From IMG/VR virus record IMGVR_UViG_3300002835_001275, positions 1-21,575 of that record: a stretch of DNA of 21,575 nt; one strand, written 5' to 3'. This stretch comes from a virus. Positions 15,483-21,575 of this stretch are shown piece after piece. Numbering within the stretch: position 1 is the first letter of the stretch; every line of letters starts with the position of its first letter. The position numbers and the translations under genes were made by a program. The notes below the pieces were generated by a model, which had not been told where the DNA came from, searched no databases, and was given only the letters and a program-made list of their open reading frames with translations.

Positions 15483-17189
15483 ATGGCTAACACCATACGA
15501 CCTAAGCGCAGTTACACAGCAACCAATACCCCAACTCTGGTTAGTGGGGAACTAGGTATTAATGCAGCCGATGGGAAGATCTTTTTAGGAAATGCTGCAG
15601 GTAATGCTAATGTTTTGGTTTCTTCCTTGGCTTTCACAGATCACACCGGAACAGTAACTAACTCCCAACTTGATACCACAGCAGTAACACCTGCATCTTA
15701 TACCAATGCAAACATTACTATAAATGCCCAGGGAAGAATCACAGCAGCATCTAGTGGAACTGCTGGTTCTGGCACAGTAACTTCTGTAGGGATGACTGTT
15801 CCAACAGGCTTATCTGTAAGTGGAACACCCATTACAGCTTCAGGAACTTTAGCAGTAACCCTATCTGCTGGTTACTCGATCCCAACCACTAGCGATCAAA
15901 CGAACTGGGGCACAGCTTACACCAACCGGATAACCTCATTAACCACCACTGGTTCATCAGGTGCAGCAACCCTGTCATCTAATACCTTGAACATTCCAAC
16001 CTACACCCTAGCTGGTTTGGGTGGTATCAAACTTACTGACCTGAGTTCAACGGCAACAGGCTTGACCTACACGAATACCACAGGGGTTTTTAGTTTAACA
16101 TCAGGCTATTCAATCCCAACAACTTCAAGCCAAACAAATTGGGATTCTGCATACACTCAAAGATTGCAGTGGGATGGAGGGTCAACCAATCTGGTAGCTG
16201 CCACAGGAAGAACCAGTTTAGGTTTGGTGATTGGTACTAATGTTCAGGCATGGGATGCTGATCTGGATTCCATTGCAGGATTGGCTGGCACATCAGGACT
16301 GCTAAAAAAGACTGCTGCAAATACTTGGACTTTAGATACCTCAACCTACATAACAGCTAATCAATCCATCACATTGTCAGGTGATGTCACAGGGTCTGGT
16401 ACTACTGCGATCACCACCACCTTAGCAACTGTGGGTGTAGCTAAGGGTGGCACAGGACTAACCACCTTAACGGCAAACAATGTCATCCTAGGCAATGGCA
16501 CTTCCACCCCAAGCTTTGTTGCTCCTGGTGCATCTGGCAACCTACTCACGAGCAACGGAACCACTTGGCAAAGCACATCCCCAGCACCGTCATCATCCAT
16601 GCCAACTGGCGCACTCATGCCATATGCAGGCGCAACGGCACCTACTGGGTATCTGTTATGCGATGGCAGTAGCGTCAGTAGTTCAAGTTATTTAGCCCTT
16701 CATGCAGTGATATCTAACACCTATGGTGGATCTGCTTACACTGGAGCAGCAGGGTTAAGTTTTAACTTGCCAGATCTCAGGGGCAGGCTACCTATGGGTG
16801 CTGGTACTGGTACTGGGCAGAACGCATCAGGCACTGGCGCACCATCTGGTACGGCACAAACAGCTAGGACTAGGGGCCAATGGCTAGGGGAAGAAACACA
16901 TCTTTTAAGCATTTCAGAAATGCCAAGCCATAACCACACAGCAAACACAGGAAGTGCTGGAAGTCACTTTCATAGTTTTGGCAGACCAGCTTTGTCTTAT
17001 AATGCTCCAAATGGAAATATTAGCGTATCAACACCAGGCGGTACCTTACACAGATTTTCTGATGGTGATGGAGTGAACGACACAGACACAGCATCAAACC
17101 ACCAACACACGATCACAGCAGAAGGTGGCGGGTCTAGACATAGTGTGGTACCTCCTGTTGTGGTCTTAAATTACATCATTAAAACTTAG
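15483..17189 (+). CDS. Tail fibre with Mtd_N-like start and tail-collar tip
   Basis: A 568-residue fibre. Residues 4-48 hold the RPKRS ... ELGINAADGKIFLG module shared with the two preceding proteins. Residues about 50-370 are Thr/Ser/Gly repeats, including the duplicated GYSIPTT(S)xQTNW near 130 and 208, and the LSGDVTGSGTTAITTTLA block at 298-315. Residues about 374-440 form a phage tail collar domain (PTGALMPYAGATAPTGYLLCDG, FNLPDLRGRLPMG). The C-terminal tip carries three H-x-H pairs at 483/485, 495/497 and 540/542; in T4 gp37 comparable motifs coordinate iron. It should be the receptor-binding fibre. The ribosome-binding site is weak, so coupling to the previous gene is likely. Confidence 0.9.
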   Translation: MANTIRPKRSYTATNTPTLVSGELGINAADGKIFLGNAAGNANVLVSSLAFTDHTGTVTNSQLDTTAVTPASYTNANITINAQGRITAASSGTAGSGTVTSVGMTVPTGLSVSGTPITASGTLAVTLSAGYSIPTTSDQTNWGTAYTNRITSLTTTGSSGAATLSSNTLNIPTYTLAGLGGIKLTDLSSTATGLTYTNTTGVFSLTSGYSIPTTSSQTNWDSAYTQRLQWDGGSTNLVAATGRTSLGLVIGTNVQAWDADLDSIAGLAGTSGLLKKTAANTWTLDTSTYITANQSITLSGDVTGSGTTAITTTLATVGVAKGGTGLTTLTANNVILGNGTSTPSFVAPGASGNLLTSNGTTWQSTSPAPSSSMPTGALMPYAGATAPTGYLLCDGSSVSSSSYLALHAVISNTYGGSAYTGAAGLSFNLPDLRGRLPMGAGTGTGQNASGTGAPSGTAQTARTRGQWLGEETHLLSISEMPSHNHTANTGSAGSHFHSFGRPALSYNAPNGNISVSTPGGTLHRFSDGDGVNDTDTASNHQHTITAEGGGSRHSVVPPVVVLNYIIKT

Positions 17190-17197
17190 GAACGATC

Positions 17198-17383
17198 ATG
17201 GAAATACTTATCAGCGAGACCACAACCAGTGAAAACATCACAGGCTTTAATGTGACCTTCATCAATCGCAACAAAAAGAAAACGATTAATGATGCAGACT
17301 TTTTTCCAGAAGGCTCGGAAGTAGATGTGAAAATTAAACAGCTTAAGAAATTACTGAAACAATACTTTGATGCACAGGTGTAA
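17198..17383 (+). CDS. Small unrecognised protein
   Basis: A 61-residue protein with a TAGGA site eight bases before ATG 17198. The first half is polar with strand-like stretches (ITGFNVTFINRNKKKTIND); the second half is a predicted helix (VDVKIKQLKKLLKQYFDAQ). It has no signal peptide or membrane segment. It lies 8 bases after the fibre gene and 3 bases before the secreted protein gene, so it is part of the same transcript. No function assigned. Confidence 0.6.
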   Translation: MEILISETTTSENITGFNVTFINRNKKKTINDADFFPEGSEVDVKIKQLKKLLKQYFDAQV

Positions 17384-17386
17384 ACC

Positions 17387-18049
17387 ATGAACCTAATACC
17401 CATTCTATTCTTAGCCCTTGGCCAGCAGGTTACCCTGCCTCAGGAAATCCATGGGCAACCAGGGCAATTCATTTCTATACCCAGTGTGACCGATTGCAAG
17501 TCAGTTCAATGGGTGGTCCTTGATGCAGGGCTAAACCTGTTCCCAGTGGAGCTGCTCAGGGATACTACCACCGCAGTAGTATCTGCAAATGCTCCTGGTA
17601 AATACAGAGTCCTAGCCTATGCAGCCAAAGGAGATCAGGCATCCAAACCTGCACTAACCACAGTCTGCATTGGTAATCCACCCGAACCCATACCAGCACC
17701 GGATGAAACCACCTCCAAATTAACCCGAGAATTGAAATCACTTTATGTGTCATTGGGTGAGGATGACAAGCAGGGAAAGGTTACCAAACTTGCTGGGCTT
17801 TATGCCAGCTTTGCAACCACTGTCAAGGGTGAGGAAGTCCAGACCGCAGGAGAGTTATTAGGGTTATGTAAAGAGGCAGTGGCAAGGGTGCTTAGCCCTT
17901 CAGATTTGCGGGAAATTAGAGTCCGGATACAATCAGAGTTGTCAGGTTTCCCGACTGATCCAGATGAAAAGCTGGATGACAAAATAAAAAAAATGATAAG
18001 TGGGAAATTTATGGAAATATCTAAAGCCCTAGAGCGAATAACTAAATGA
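17387..18049 (+). CDS. Secreted protein coupled to the papain-like peptidase
   Basis: A 220-residue protein. It begins MNLIPILFLALGQQV, a short hydrophobic run that could be a signal peptide, with cleavage possible around residues 12-16. Residues about 20-95 look like a beta-sandwich (GQPGQFISIPSVTDCKSVQWVV and later VVSANAPGKYRVLAYAAKGD, an Ig/PKD-like pattern). A Pro-rich hinge (PPEPIPAPDE) follows, then a helical, charged C-terminal half (about 105-220). Its stop overlaps the peptidase start as ATGA, so the two are translated together. I suggest it partners the peptidase (delivery, anchoring or inhibition) but the sequence gives no direct proof. Confidence 0.7.
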   Translation: MNLIPILFLALGQQVTLPQEIHGQPGQFISIPSVTDCKSVQWVVLDAGLNLFPVELLRDTTTAVVSANAPGKYRVLAYAAKGDQASKPALTTVCIGNPPEPIPAPDETTSKLTRELKSLYVSLGEDDKQGKVTKLAGLYASFATTVKGEEVQTAGELLGLCKEAVARVLSPSDLREIRVRIQSELSGFPTDPDEKLDDKIKKMISGKFMEISKALERITK

Positions 18050-18960
18050 GCGGACCATCCAATCTAGGATGGATTCCACCCAGTGAACGCACCTCAGGAC
18101 AGATCGAGCTGGACGCACAAATCCAATCTCGATGGGAACCCTTCAAGATTAGGGGCAAATACAAAGAACCCACCTCAGCCCTTCTTTATCGATTTATTCA
18201 TGATCATAAACCCTTCTACCAACAAACCGGATCATGTGTAGGCAATGGCCTAGGGATGGCCCTATGGTGCCTTGAATCCATAGAGGTTAACCAACTCGGC
18301 CAGCTTGAAAATCCTGTCTGCCCATTTTGGTTATTGCCCTACGGAAAATCGCGCGAACTTGCTGGCATGAGTGGTAGAGGTGAAGGAAGTTTCGGATCTG
18401 CTGCCATAGAAGCCCTCATGAAATTTGGCACCCTGCCATCCGATGATCCATCAGTTCCCAAACCCAAACTGGTGGATGGGGCATGGACATGGGGGGAAGC
18501 TGCGGAAATGCAGTGGTCAGATGGCGCAGCGATCAAACCTGCATTCCTATTGCAGTCTAAAAAATACACCCTGCAAACATCCGCACGAATTAAGTCATGG
18601 CAAGAAGCCAAGGCAGCTTTGATCAATGGATACCCTTTAACCTGTGCCAGCAACTGGGGTGGGGAAATGAATCCACCGATTAAAGGAACACCAGCAGTCA
18701 TCGTAAATAGAAGGGTGACCCAGTGGGGCCATCAAATGTGTGTCTTAGCATGGGTCGATCATCCCGAACTTAAAGACATTTTCTGGGTCCAAAATTCATG
18801 GGGTGTCTGCCATGGGAAAAGCCCAGGTAATTACCATGAACCAGAAGGTGGTTTTTGGATTCAGGCTAAGGACATGGATTGGATTTGCAAGGATGGGGAA
18901 GTGTTTTCCCTATCTAATTTTGAGGGTTTCCCAGTACAGAAACTCGATTGGTTAATTTAA
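18046..18960 (+). CDS. Papain-like (C1-type) cysteine peptidase
   Basis: A 304-residue protein with the full papain-type catalytic set. The probable nucleophile is Cys64 in QQTGSCVGNG, with oxyanion-hole Gln59 or Gln60 before it. The His is His229 in TQWGHQMCVLAW and the Asn is Asn250 in FWVQNSWG, the classic NSWG box. After it comes a CxGKSP.Y..EPEGGFWI stretch typical of the fold's end. No signal peptide is visible, so export would need another factor. In this cassette, with a membrane protein and secreted proteins nearby and no muramidase or amidase, it may be the cell-envelope-degrading enzyme. A different role in virion processing or entry is possible. Active-site assignment is strong; the biological role is inferred. 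Confidence 0.85.
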   Translation: MSGPSNLGWIPPSERTSGQIELDAQIQSRWEPFKIRGKYKEPTSALLYRFIHDHKPFYQQTGSCVGNGLGMALWCLESIEVNQLGQLENPVCPFWLLPYGKSRELAGMSGRGEGSFGSAAIEALMKFGTLPSDDPSVPKPKLVDGAWTWGEAAEMQWSDGAAIKPAFLLQSKKYTLQTSARIKSWQEAKAALINGYPLTCASNWGGEMNPPIKGTPAVIVNRRVTQWGHQMCVLAWVDHPELKDIFWVQNSWGVCHGKSPGNYHEPEGGFWIQAKDMDWICKDGEVFSLSNFEGFPVQKLDWLI

Positions 18961-18971
18961 CAGGAGTAAGT

Positions 18972-19157
18972 ATGTCATTTATTTTAGCAACAGTTTTGGC
19001 GATGACCCCAGTAGTTGATTCTTCCTGTGAAGAATGCAAACGCTTTAGCAAATCATGTGTATCTGGTGCAGCCGTTAACAGCTCCACAACCAAAGTAATC
19101 ACCCGTGACCGAATCAGAATCAAAGGCAGATTCAAAAGGGGAGGATGCTGTGTATAG
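18972..19157 (+). CDS. Secreted Cys-rich mini-protein
   Basis: A 61-residue protein starting at ATG 18972 with AGGAG nearby; a TTG at 18948 is in frame but overlaps the peptidase stop. Residues 1 to about 17 (MSFILATVLAMTPVVDS) look like a signal peptide, followed by SSCEECKRFSKSC. The tail is basic (TRDRIRIKGRFKRGGCCV). Five cysteines in 61 residues suggest disulfides or a lipid site: CEEC, C, and a terminal CC. The signal end, VDSSC, is only roughly lipobox-like. It precedes the membrane protein, so an outer-membrane spanin-like role is possible but unproven. Confidence 0.65.
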   Translation: MSFILATVLAMTPVVDSSCEECKRFSKSCVSGAAVNSSTTKVITRDRIRIKGRFKRGGCCV

Positions 19158-19419
19158 CTTTGACTGGCTAACTATCATTGACCGATTAGGGCTACCAGTG
19201 GTGGCCCTTATAGCCATTGGTTATGGCCTCCATAATAGTGCTAGATGGTTAGGAAATAACATCCTAATGCCCATTCATCAAAGGCACTTGATATTCCTTG
19301 ACCGATTAGAGGCAGGGATATCTAGGATCGTAGATACCCAGCATGACCAAAGCAGCCAGATCATTCATCTAACACAAAAAATTTCAGACCACCTAGAAGC
19401 ACAGGAGAAAAAGAACTAA
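19150..19419 (+). CDS. Small single-pass membrane protein, holin-like candidate
   Basis: A protein of 89 residues from GTG 19150, preferred because GGGGAGG lies just upstream; a GTG at 19105 would give 104 residues. One membrane segment, DRLGLPVVALIAIGYGLHN (about residues 11-29), is followed by an amphipathic, partly helical, charged part (RHLIFLDRLEAGISRIVDT to KISDHLEAQEKKN). It fits a holin or a membrane-anchored coiled-coil protein, next to the peptidase cassette. Its start overlaps the Cys-rich gene's end. The single-TM-plus-helix layout could also be an inner-membrane spanin, although charge distribution would favour the C-terminus inside. Confidence 0.65.
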   Translation: MYSFDWLTIIDRLGLPVVALIAIGYGLHNSARWLGNNILMPIHQRHLIFLDRLEAGISRIVDTQHDQSSQIIHLTQKISDHLEAQEKKN

Positions 19420-19748
19420 TGCTATTACCATTCCCACAAGACCTACCCATTGAAGGTGTAGGAATCCTAATCGATAGACTCAGGGGCAAACCTATTCCCT
19501 TGCAAACAGCCCTTAACGCAGCTTGGAATTTGGCAGGTTATGCTGCCACCCAAGTACCCTTGAATCAACCAGTCACAGAAGTAAACCACACCTACCCAGT
19601 ATCAGATGCTGAGGTGATCACCCTCTTAGAAATGATCAAAGGTGAGTATCAAACCCCACTTGAAGGTTCACCCATCAAGTTTGCAGTTATCCCATGGGGT
19701 ATCGTGTTGAAAGTCTTGATTAAATTTCTGATCAATGCTGCATTCTAG
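19419..19748 (+). CDS. Unrecognised protein with hydrophobic C-terminus
   Basis: A 109-residue protein that starts one base inside the preceding stop and ends overlapping the HNH gene by 14 bases. It contains DLPIEGVGILIDRLRGK, AALNAAWNLAGYAATQ-like helices and an acidic middle (VSDAEVITLLEMIKGEY). Its last 16 residues (WGIVLKVLIKFLINAAF) are hydrophobic and could be a tail anchor or amphipathic helix. The position suggests a part in lysis or host-envelope work. No family recognised. Confidence 0.6.
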   Translation: MLLPFPQDLPIEGVGILIDRLRGKPIPLQTALNAAWNLAGYAATQVPLNQPVTEVNHTYPVSDAEVITLLEMIKGEYQTPLEGSPIKFAVIPWGIVLKVLIKFLINAAF

Positions 19749-20061
19749 GCAGCCAGATCGATTATGTTTTGGAATCCCTAGGTCATCTAAATGGCCTGGG
19801 GTCCGCACCCAGTTTCTAAAGTTAAATCCATTCTGCGCTGCATGTGGTAGCACCGAAAAATTAGAGGTGCATCATGTCACCCCATACCATACCCCTGCAG
19901 GTAAATCCCTAGAACTAGACTTTGAAAATCTACTTACCCTCTGCATGGGCAGTGGTCGCTGTCATTTCGTTTGGGGCCACCTGCTAAACTGGCGTTCCCA
20001 TAATAGAGATGTTAGGATGGACTGTGTTAGGTATTATCGAAAAATTGAAACACGACCTTAG
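19735..20061 (+). CDS. HNH endonuclease
   Basis: A 108-residue HNH nuclease with the standard ordered motif. Zinc-type Cys34 and Cys37 lie in CAACGS, His46-His47 in EVHHVTPYH is the first H, and Asn65 in DFENLLTLC is the N. Cys70, Cys76 and His77 (RCHFVWGH) complete the zinc/metal set. HNH enzymes of this small size often assist DNA packaging or cut at cos sites, usually beside terminase, but here it lies just after the lysis cassette. In a circular genome it could still neighbour the terminase at the missing side. The start codon has a weak ribosome-binding site and overlaps the previous gene. Confidence 0.88.
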   Translation: MLHSRQPDRLCFGIPRSSKWPGVRTQFLKLNPFCAACGSTEKLEVHHVTPYHTPAGKSLELDFENLLTLCMGSGRCHFVWGHLLNWRSHNRDVRMDCVRYYRKIETRP

Positions 20062-20085
20062 GATGGATCCGCACTAGGATCCCCT

Positions 20086-20487
20086 ATGCCCAATGTCAGG
20101 ATGATTGAATGTTTATTATGCGGACAAACCAAACCCCACAAATCTAGAAACCTCTGCCTTGCCTGTTATCAGAGGCCAGAATCTGAACCATTAAAGATCG
20201 AAACCAGACACAGAGTGGAAAGAAATACCAACGCATTTATGGAGCCTATTGGGTTACCAGATTCCCCCACTCAGTTTCTACCAGGCTCAGAAGAAAAGAT
20301 GGCAGTGATGGCACAAAGGCTAGAGGATCTCAGGGAAATACATCACCCAGATGATGCGGTGGTAACACCGGATTGTTATTTTAAATCAGATGGAAGCATG
20401 AAAAAAAGAAAAGGTGTGTTATCAAATAATTGGGCACCTAAAAGAATTACCCTTGACATGGATGAGGATGATTCCATAGACTTCTAA
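20086..20487 (+). CDS. Protein with N-terminal zinc-ribbon
   Basis: A 133-residue protein. Cys9-X2-Cys12 and Cys24-X2-Cys27 form a zinc-ribbon (CLLC ... CLAC). The rest is charged and probably flexible, with a Lys/Arg-rich patch (KKRKGVLSNNWAPKR) near 105-120 and an acidic end (LDMDEDDSIDF). Such small ribbons suggest nucleic-acid or protein binding. AGGA sits just before ATG 20086, and an ATG at 20101 is less likely. It stands between the HNH gene and the att site; no specific function assigned. Confidence 0.65.
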   Translation: MPNVRMIECLLCGQTKPHKSRNLCLACYQRPESEPLKIETRHRVERNTNAFMEPIGLPDSPTQFLPGSEEKMAVMAQRLEDLREIHHPDDAVVTPDCYFKSDGSMKKRKGVLSNNWAPKRITLDMDEDDSIDF

Positions 20488-20495
20488 TTATCTAA

Positions 20496-20559
20496 GGATG
20501 GTCACTTTTCTGCGGGATTCGGACCTGCGACCTCTTGGTCCCGAACCAAGCGACCACCC
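20496..20559 (-). other. Probable attP site derived from the 3' half of a tRNA-Pro(CGG)
   Basis: Read on the minus strand, the sequence matches a tRNA from the anticodon arm to the T arm. CTTGG/CCAAG (20546-20550 and 20534-20538) encloses TTCGGGA, with anticodon CGG (Pro). A 5-base variable region and a T arm follow, with the loop TCCGAAT at 20517-20523. There is no D arm or 5' half, so this is not a functional tRNA gene. GACCACCC (20552-20559) and GGATGGTC (20496-20503) form a flanking inverted repeat. It sits 40 bases before the integrase start, as is typical for tRNA-targeted integration. Confidence 0.7.
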
Positions 20560-20598
20560 TAGATGAGGATACTTTTTCCCTTATTAGGATGGACACCT

Positions 20599-21489
20599 AT
20601 GAAAAGCTCAGTAATCATTTCGTTTCGTAATTTTCTGGACTACCTCCAGACCTATCTGGAAAACTCAACCGAGTTAACCACCCACAGATGCGCTCAAGCA
20701 AAATTCCTTGAGTGTGTCAGTTTACCCGATCCCAAGAAATTAGCTGTAACCCATCTGCGGAAGTTCCGAGATCACATGATTGCTCAGGGGCTGGCCCGCA
20801 AGACTATCAGGGAATACCTGCACAGAATTATTAGGTGGGTGGGTTTCTGCTGGGAGCAAGGCAAGGTTTCACAAGCAACCTATCTAGCATGCAAATCCAT
20901 GTGGATGCCAAACCCTAGGCAGGGTAGACCTCCAGTCAGAACTAGACCAGTCACCTGGACTGACATAGAGACTATGCTTCCACATCTTCCAGAGCATCTA
21001 CAGCAACTCATTCAGCTTCACTGGCACACCGCAGCCCGACCCTGTGAGATTGTCCAAATCAATGATAAACAAATCACACGAAACAGTGATCAAATGTGGG
21101 TCTGGGATTTGCAGGACCATAAGAATATGTGGAGAGGTTCACAAAGATTATTATTTTTAAACTCAAAATGTATAAATATTTTAAAACATATAATTCCGGC
21201 CGATTCTGGCTATTACTTCCCTTCCGAGAAAAACAGCTTAGGATTTCTTACACGGCTAACCTACCAGAGACAGATTAAAAAATGTATCATGAGGAAACAT
21301 ACCAAAGGATTAGATGTTTGCCCTGAATGGACTATCAGGGGAATACGAAATGGCAGAGCCAGATCTGTGCAACACGCACACGGTTTGGAAGCTGCGCGCG
21401 TTTTGCTCGGACACACTGACCAACGAATGACCAGTCATTATGCAGGGCTAGCAATACCAAGCCCTGACTTTATCCATCAGCTAGAGTGA
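20599..21489 (+). CDS. int: Tyrosine-type site-specific integrase
   Basis: A tyrosine recombinase of 296 residues from ATG 20599, chosen because AGGATGG lies just upstream; ATG 20563 would add 12 residues. The N-terminal part (about 1-100) is the core-binding, SAM-like helical domain. The catalytic part contains Arg147 (HTAARPCEI), a Lys candidate at 175 (DHKN), R247-x-x-R250 (TIRGIRN), His272 (LLGHTDQ) and the nucleophile Tyr281 (SHYAG). The usual first His of the HxxR box is an Arg here (R247), a tolerated but uncommon replacement. It should recombine attP with a chromosomal tRNA-Pro gene. It lies directly next to the att candidate. Confidence 0.92.
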   Translation: MKSSVIISFRNFLDYLQTYLENSTELTTHRCAQAKFLECVSLPDPKKLAVTHLRKFRDHMIAQGLARKTIREYLHRIIRWVGFCWEQGKVSQATYLACKSMWMPNPRQGRPPVRTRPVTWTDIETMLPHLPEHLQQLIQLHWHTAARPCEIVQINDKQITRNSDQMWVWDLQDHKNMWRGSQRLLFLNSKCINILKHIIPADSGYYFPSEKNSLGFLTRLTYQRQIKKCIMRKHTKGLDVCPEWTIRGIRNGRARSVQHAHGLEAARVLLGHTDQRMTSHYAGLAIPSPDFIHQLE

Positions 21490-21510
21490 CCCTTACCCAG
21501 AAGGATTGTC

Positions 21511-21575
21511 ATGCATCAAGTATTTGTAATTATCAGGATGAGGGGGTTAGTTACCCTACCCCCCCCCCCCCCCCC
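21511..21575 (+). CDS. Start of a further gene, cut by the sequence end
   Basis: AAGGA at 21501-21505 precedes an ATG at 21511, and the frame stays open to the last base. The first residues read MHQVFVIIRMRGLVTLP before the final run of C, which would give only prolines. Whatever the gene encodes lies outside the window. It may be a short-lived open frame rather than a real gene. Confidence 0.3.
   Translation, partial: MHQVFVIIRMRGLVTLPPPPP
21559..21575. repeat. Terminal poly-C run
   Basis: The final 17 bases are all C. A run of this kind at the very end of an assembled piece is most likely a sequencing or library artefact. A G-rich stretch just before it (GGGGG at 21542-21546) could pair with C residues and may have stalled assembly. 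Confidence 0.85.

Noticed and set aside
15305-15550. Two near-identical stretches coding RPKRS taken as att or transposon ends.
   Set aside because: They are in frame and part of a shared fibre module; no transposase or target duplication is present.
13472-17189. A diversity-generating retroelement, suggested by the Mtd_N-like modules.
   Set aside because: No reverse transcriptase, template repeat or variable repeat is visible in the window.
20490-20600. A complete functional tRNA-Pro gene on the minus strand.
   Set aside because: No D arm or matching 5' acceptor in the expected place, and a mismatch in the T stem; only the 3' half is tRNA-like, as expected of attP.
1-21575. CRISPR arrays, rRNA genes or insertion sequences.
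   Set aside because: No evenly spaced repeats, rRNA-like sequence or transposase is visible.

Overview
This window is a block of tailed-phage DNA, about 21.6 kb, with every supported gene on the + strand and most neighbours overlapping or nearly touching. It reads as the late (structural and lysis) half of a temperate siphovirus with an HK97-type head, followed by an integrase. Terminase, most or all of the portal, and the replication genes are absent, and the right edge is a 17-base C run, so the genome is incomplete here. The host cannot be read directly. The secreted-protein, papain-like peptidase, HNH and tail-gene set reminds me of (pro)phages of Planctomycetes, but that is an inference from memory. 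The integration site points to a bacterial tRNA-Pro(CGG) gene as target.

Layout. 1-121: tail end of an upstream gene. 109-1166: HK97-family prohead protease, then an unrecognised gene closed by a strong intrinsic terminator (1186-1215). 1217-1504: a gene-free, hairpin-rich leader whose last hairpin buries the ribosome-binding site of the major capsid gene. 1505-4906: major capsid protein, a small partner, gp6-like connector, head-closure protein, gp10-like protein and tail terminator. 4911-8630: tail tube, a tail assembly chaperone made by a predicted -1 frameshift at A AAA AAC, and an 875-residue tape measure (suggesting a tail of roughly 130 nm). 8639-12684: unrecognised tail-tip or baseplate candidates. 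12775-17189: a modular fibre cassette with a BppU-like protein, a collagen-like linker protein, three proteins sharing an Mtd_N-like module, a Pro-Thr tract and a terminal tail-collar domain with H-x-H motifs. 17198-19748: a probable lysis or egress cassette with no recognisable muramidase or amidase. It holds a secreted protein, a papain-like cysteine peptidase, a secreted Cys-rich mini-protein and a small membrane protein. 19735-21489: HNH endonuclease, zinc-ribbon protein, a probable attP made of the 3' half of a tRNA-Pro, and a tyrosine integrase. 21511-end: start of another gene, cut by the C run.

How it fits together. The protease matures the capsid, the connector genes join head to tail, the frameshifted chaperone and tape measure set tail assembly and length, and the fibre cassette provides host recognition. 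The peptidase and membrane-protein cassette probably serves release, and the integrase acts at the adjacent tRNA-derived site. The least ordinary parts are the capsid-gene leader with its SD-sequestering hairpin, the papain-peptidase cassette, and the tRNA-like dyad beside the integrase.
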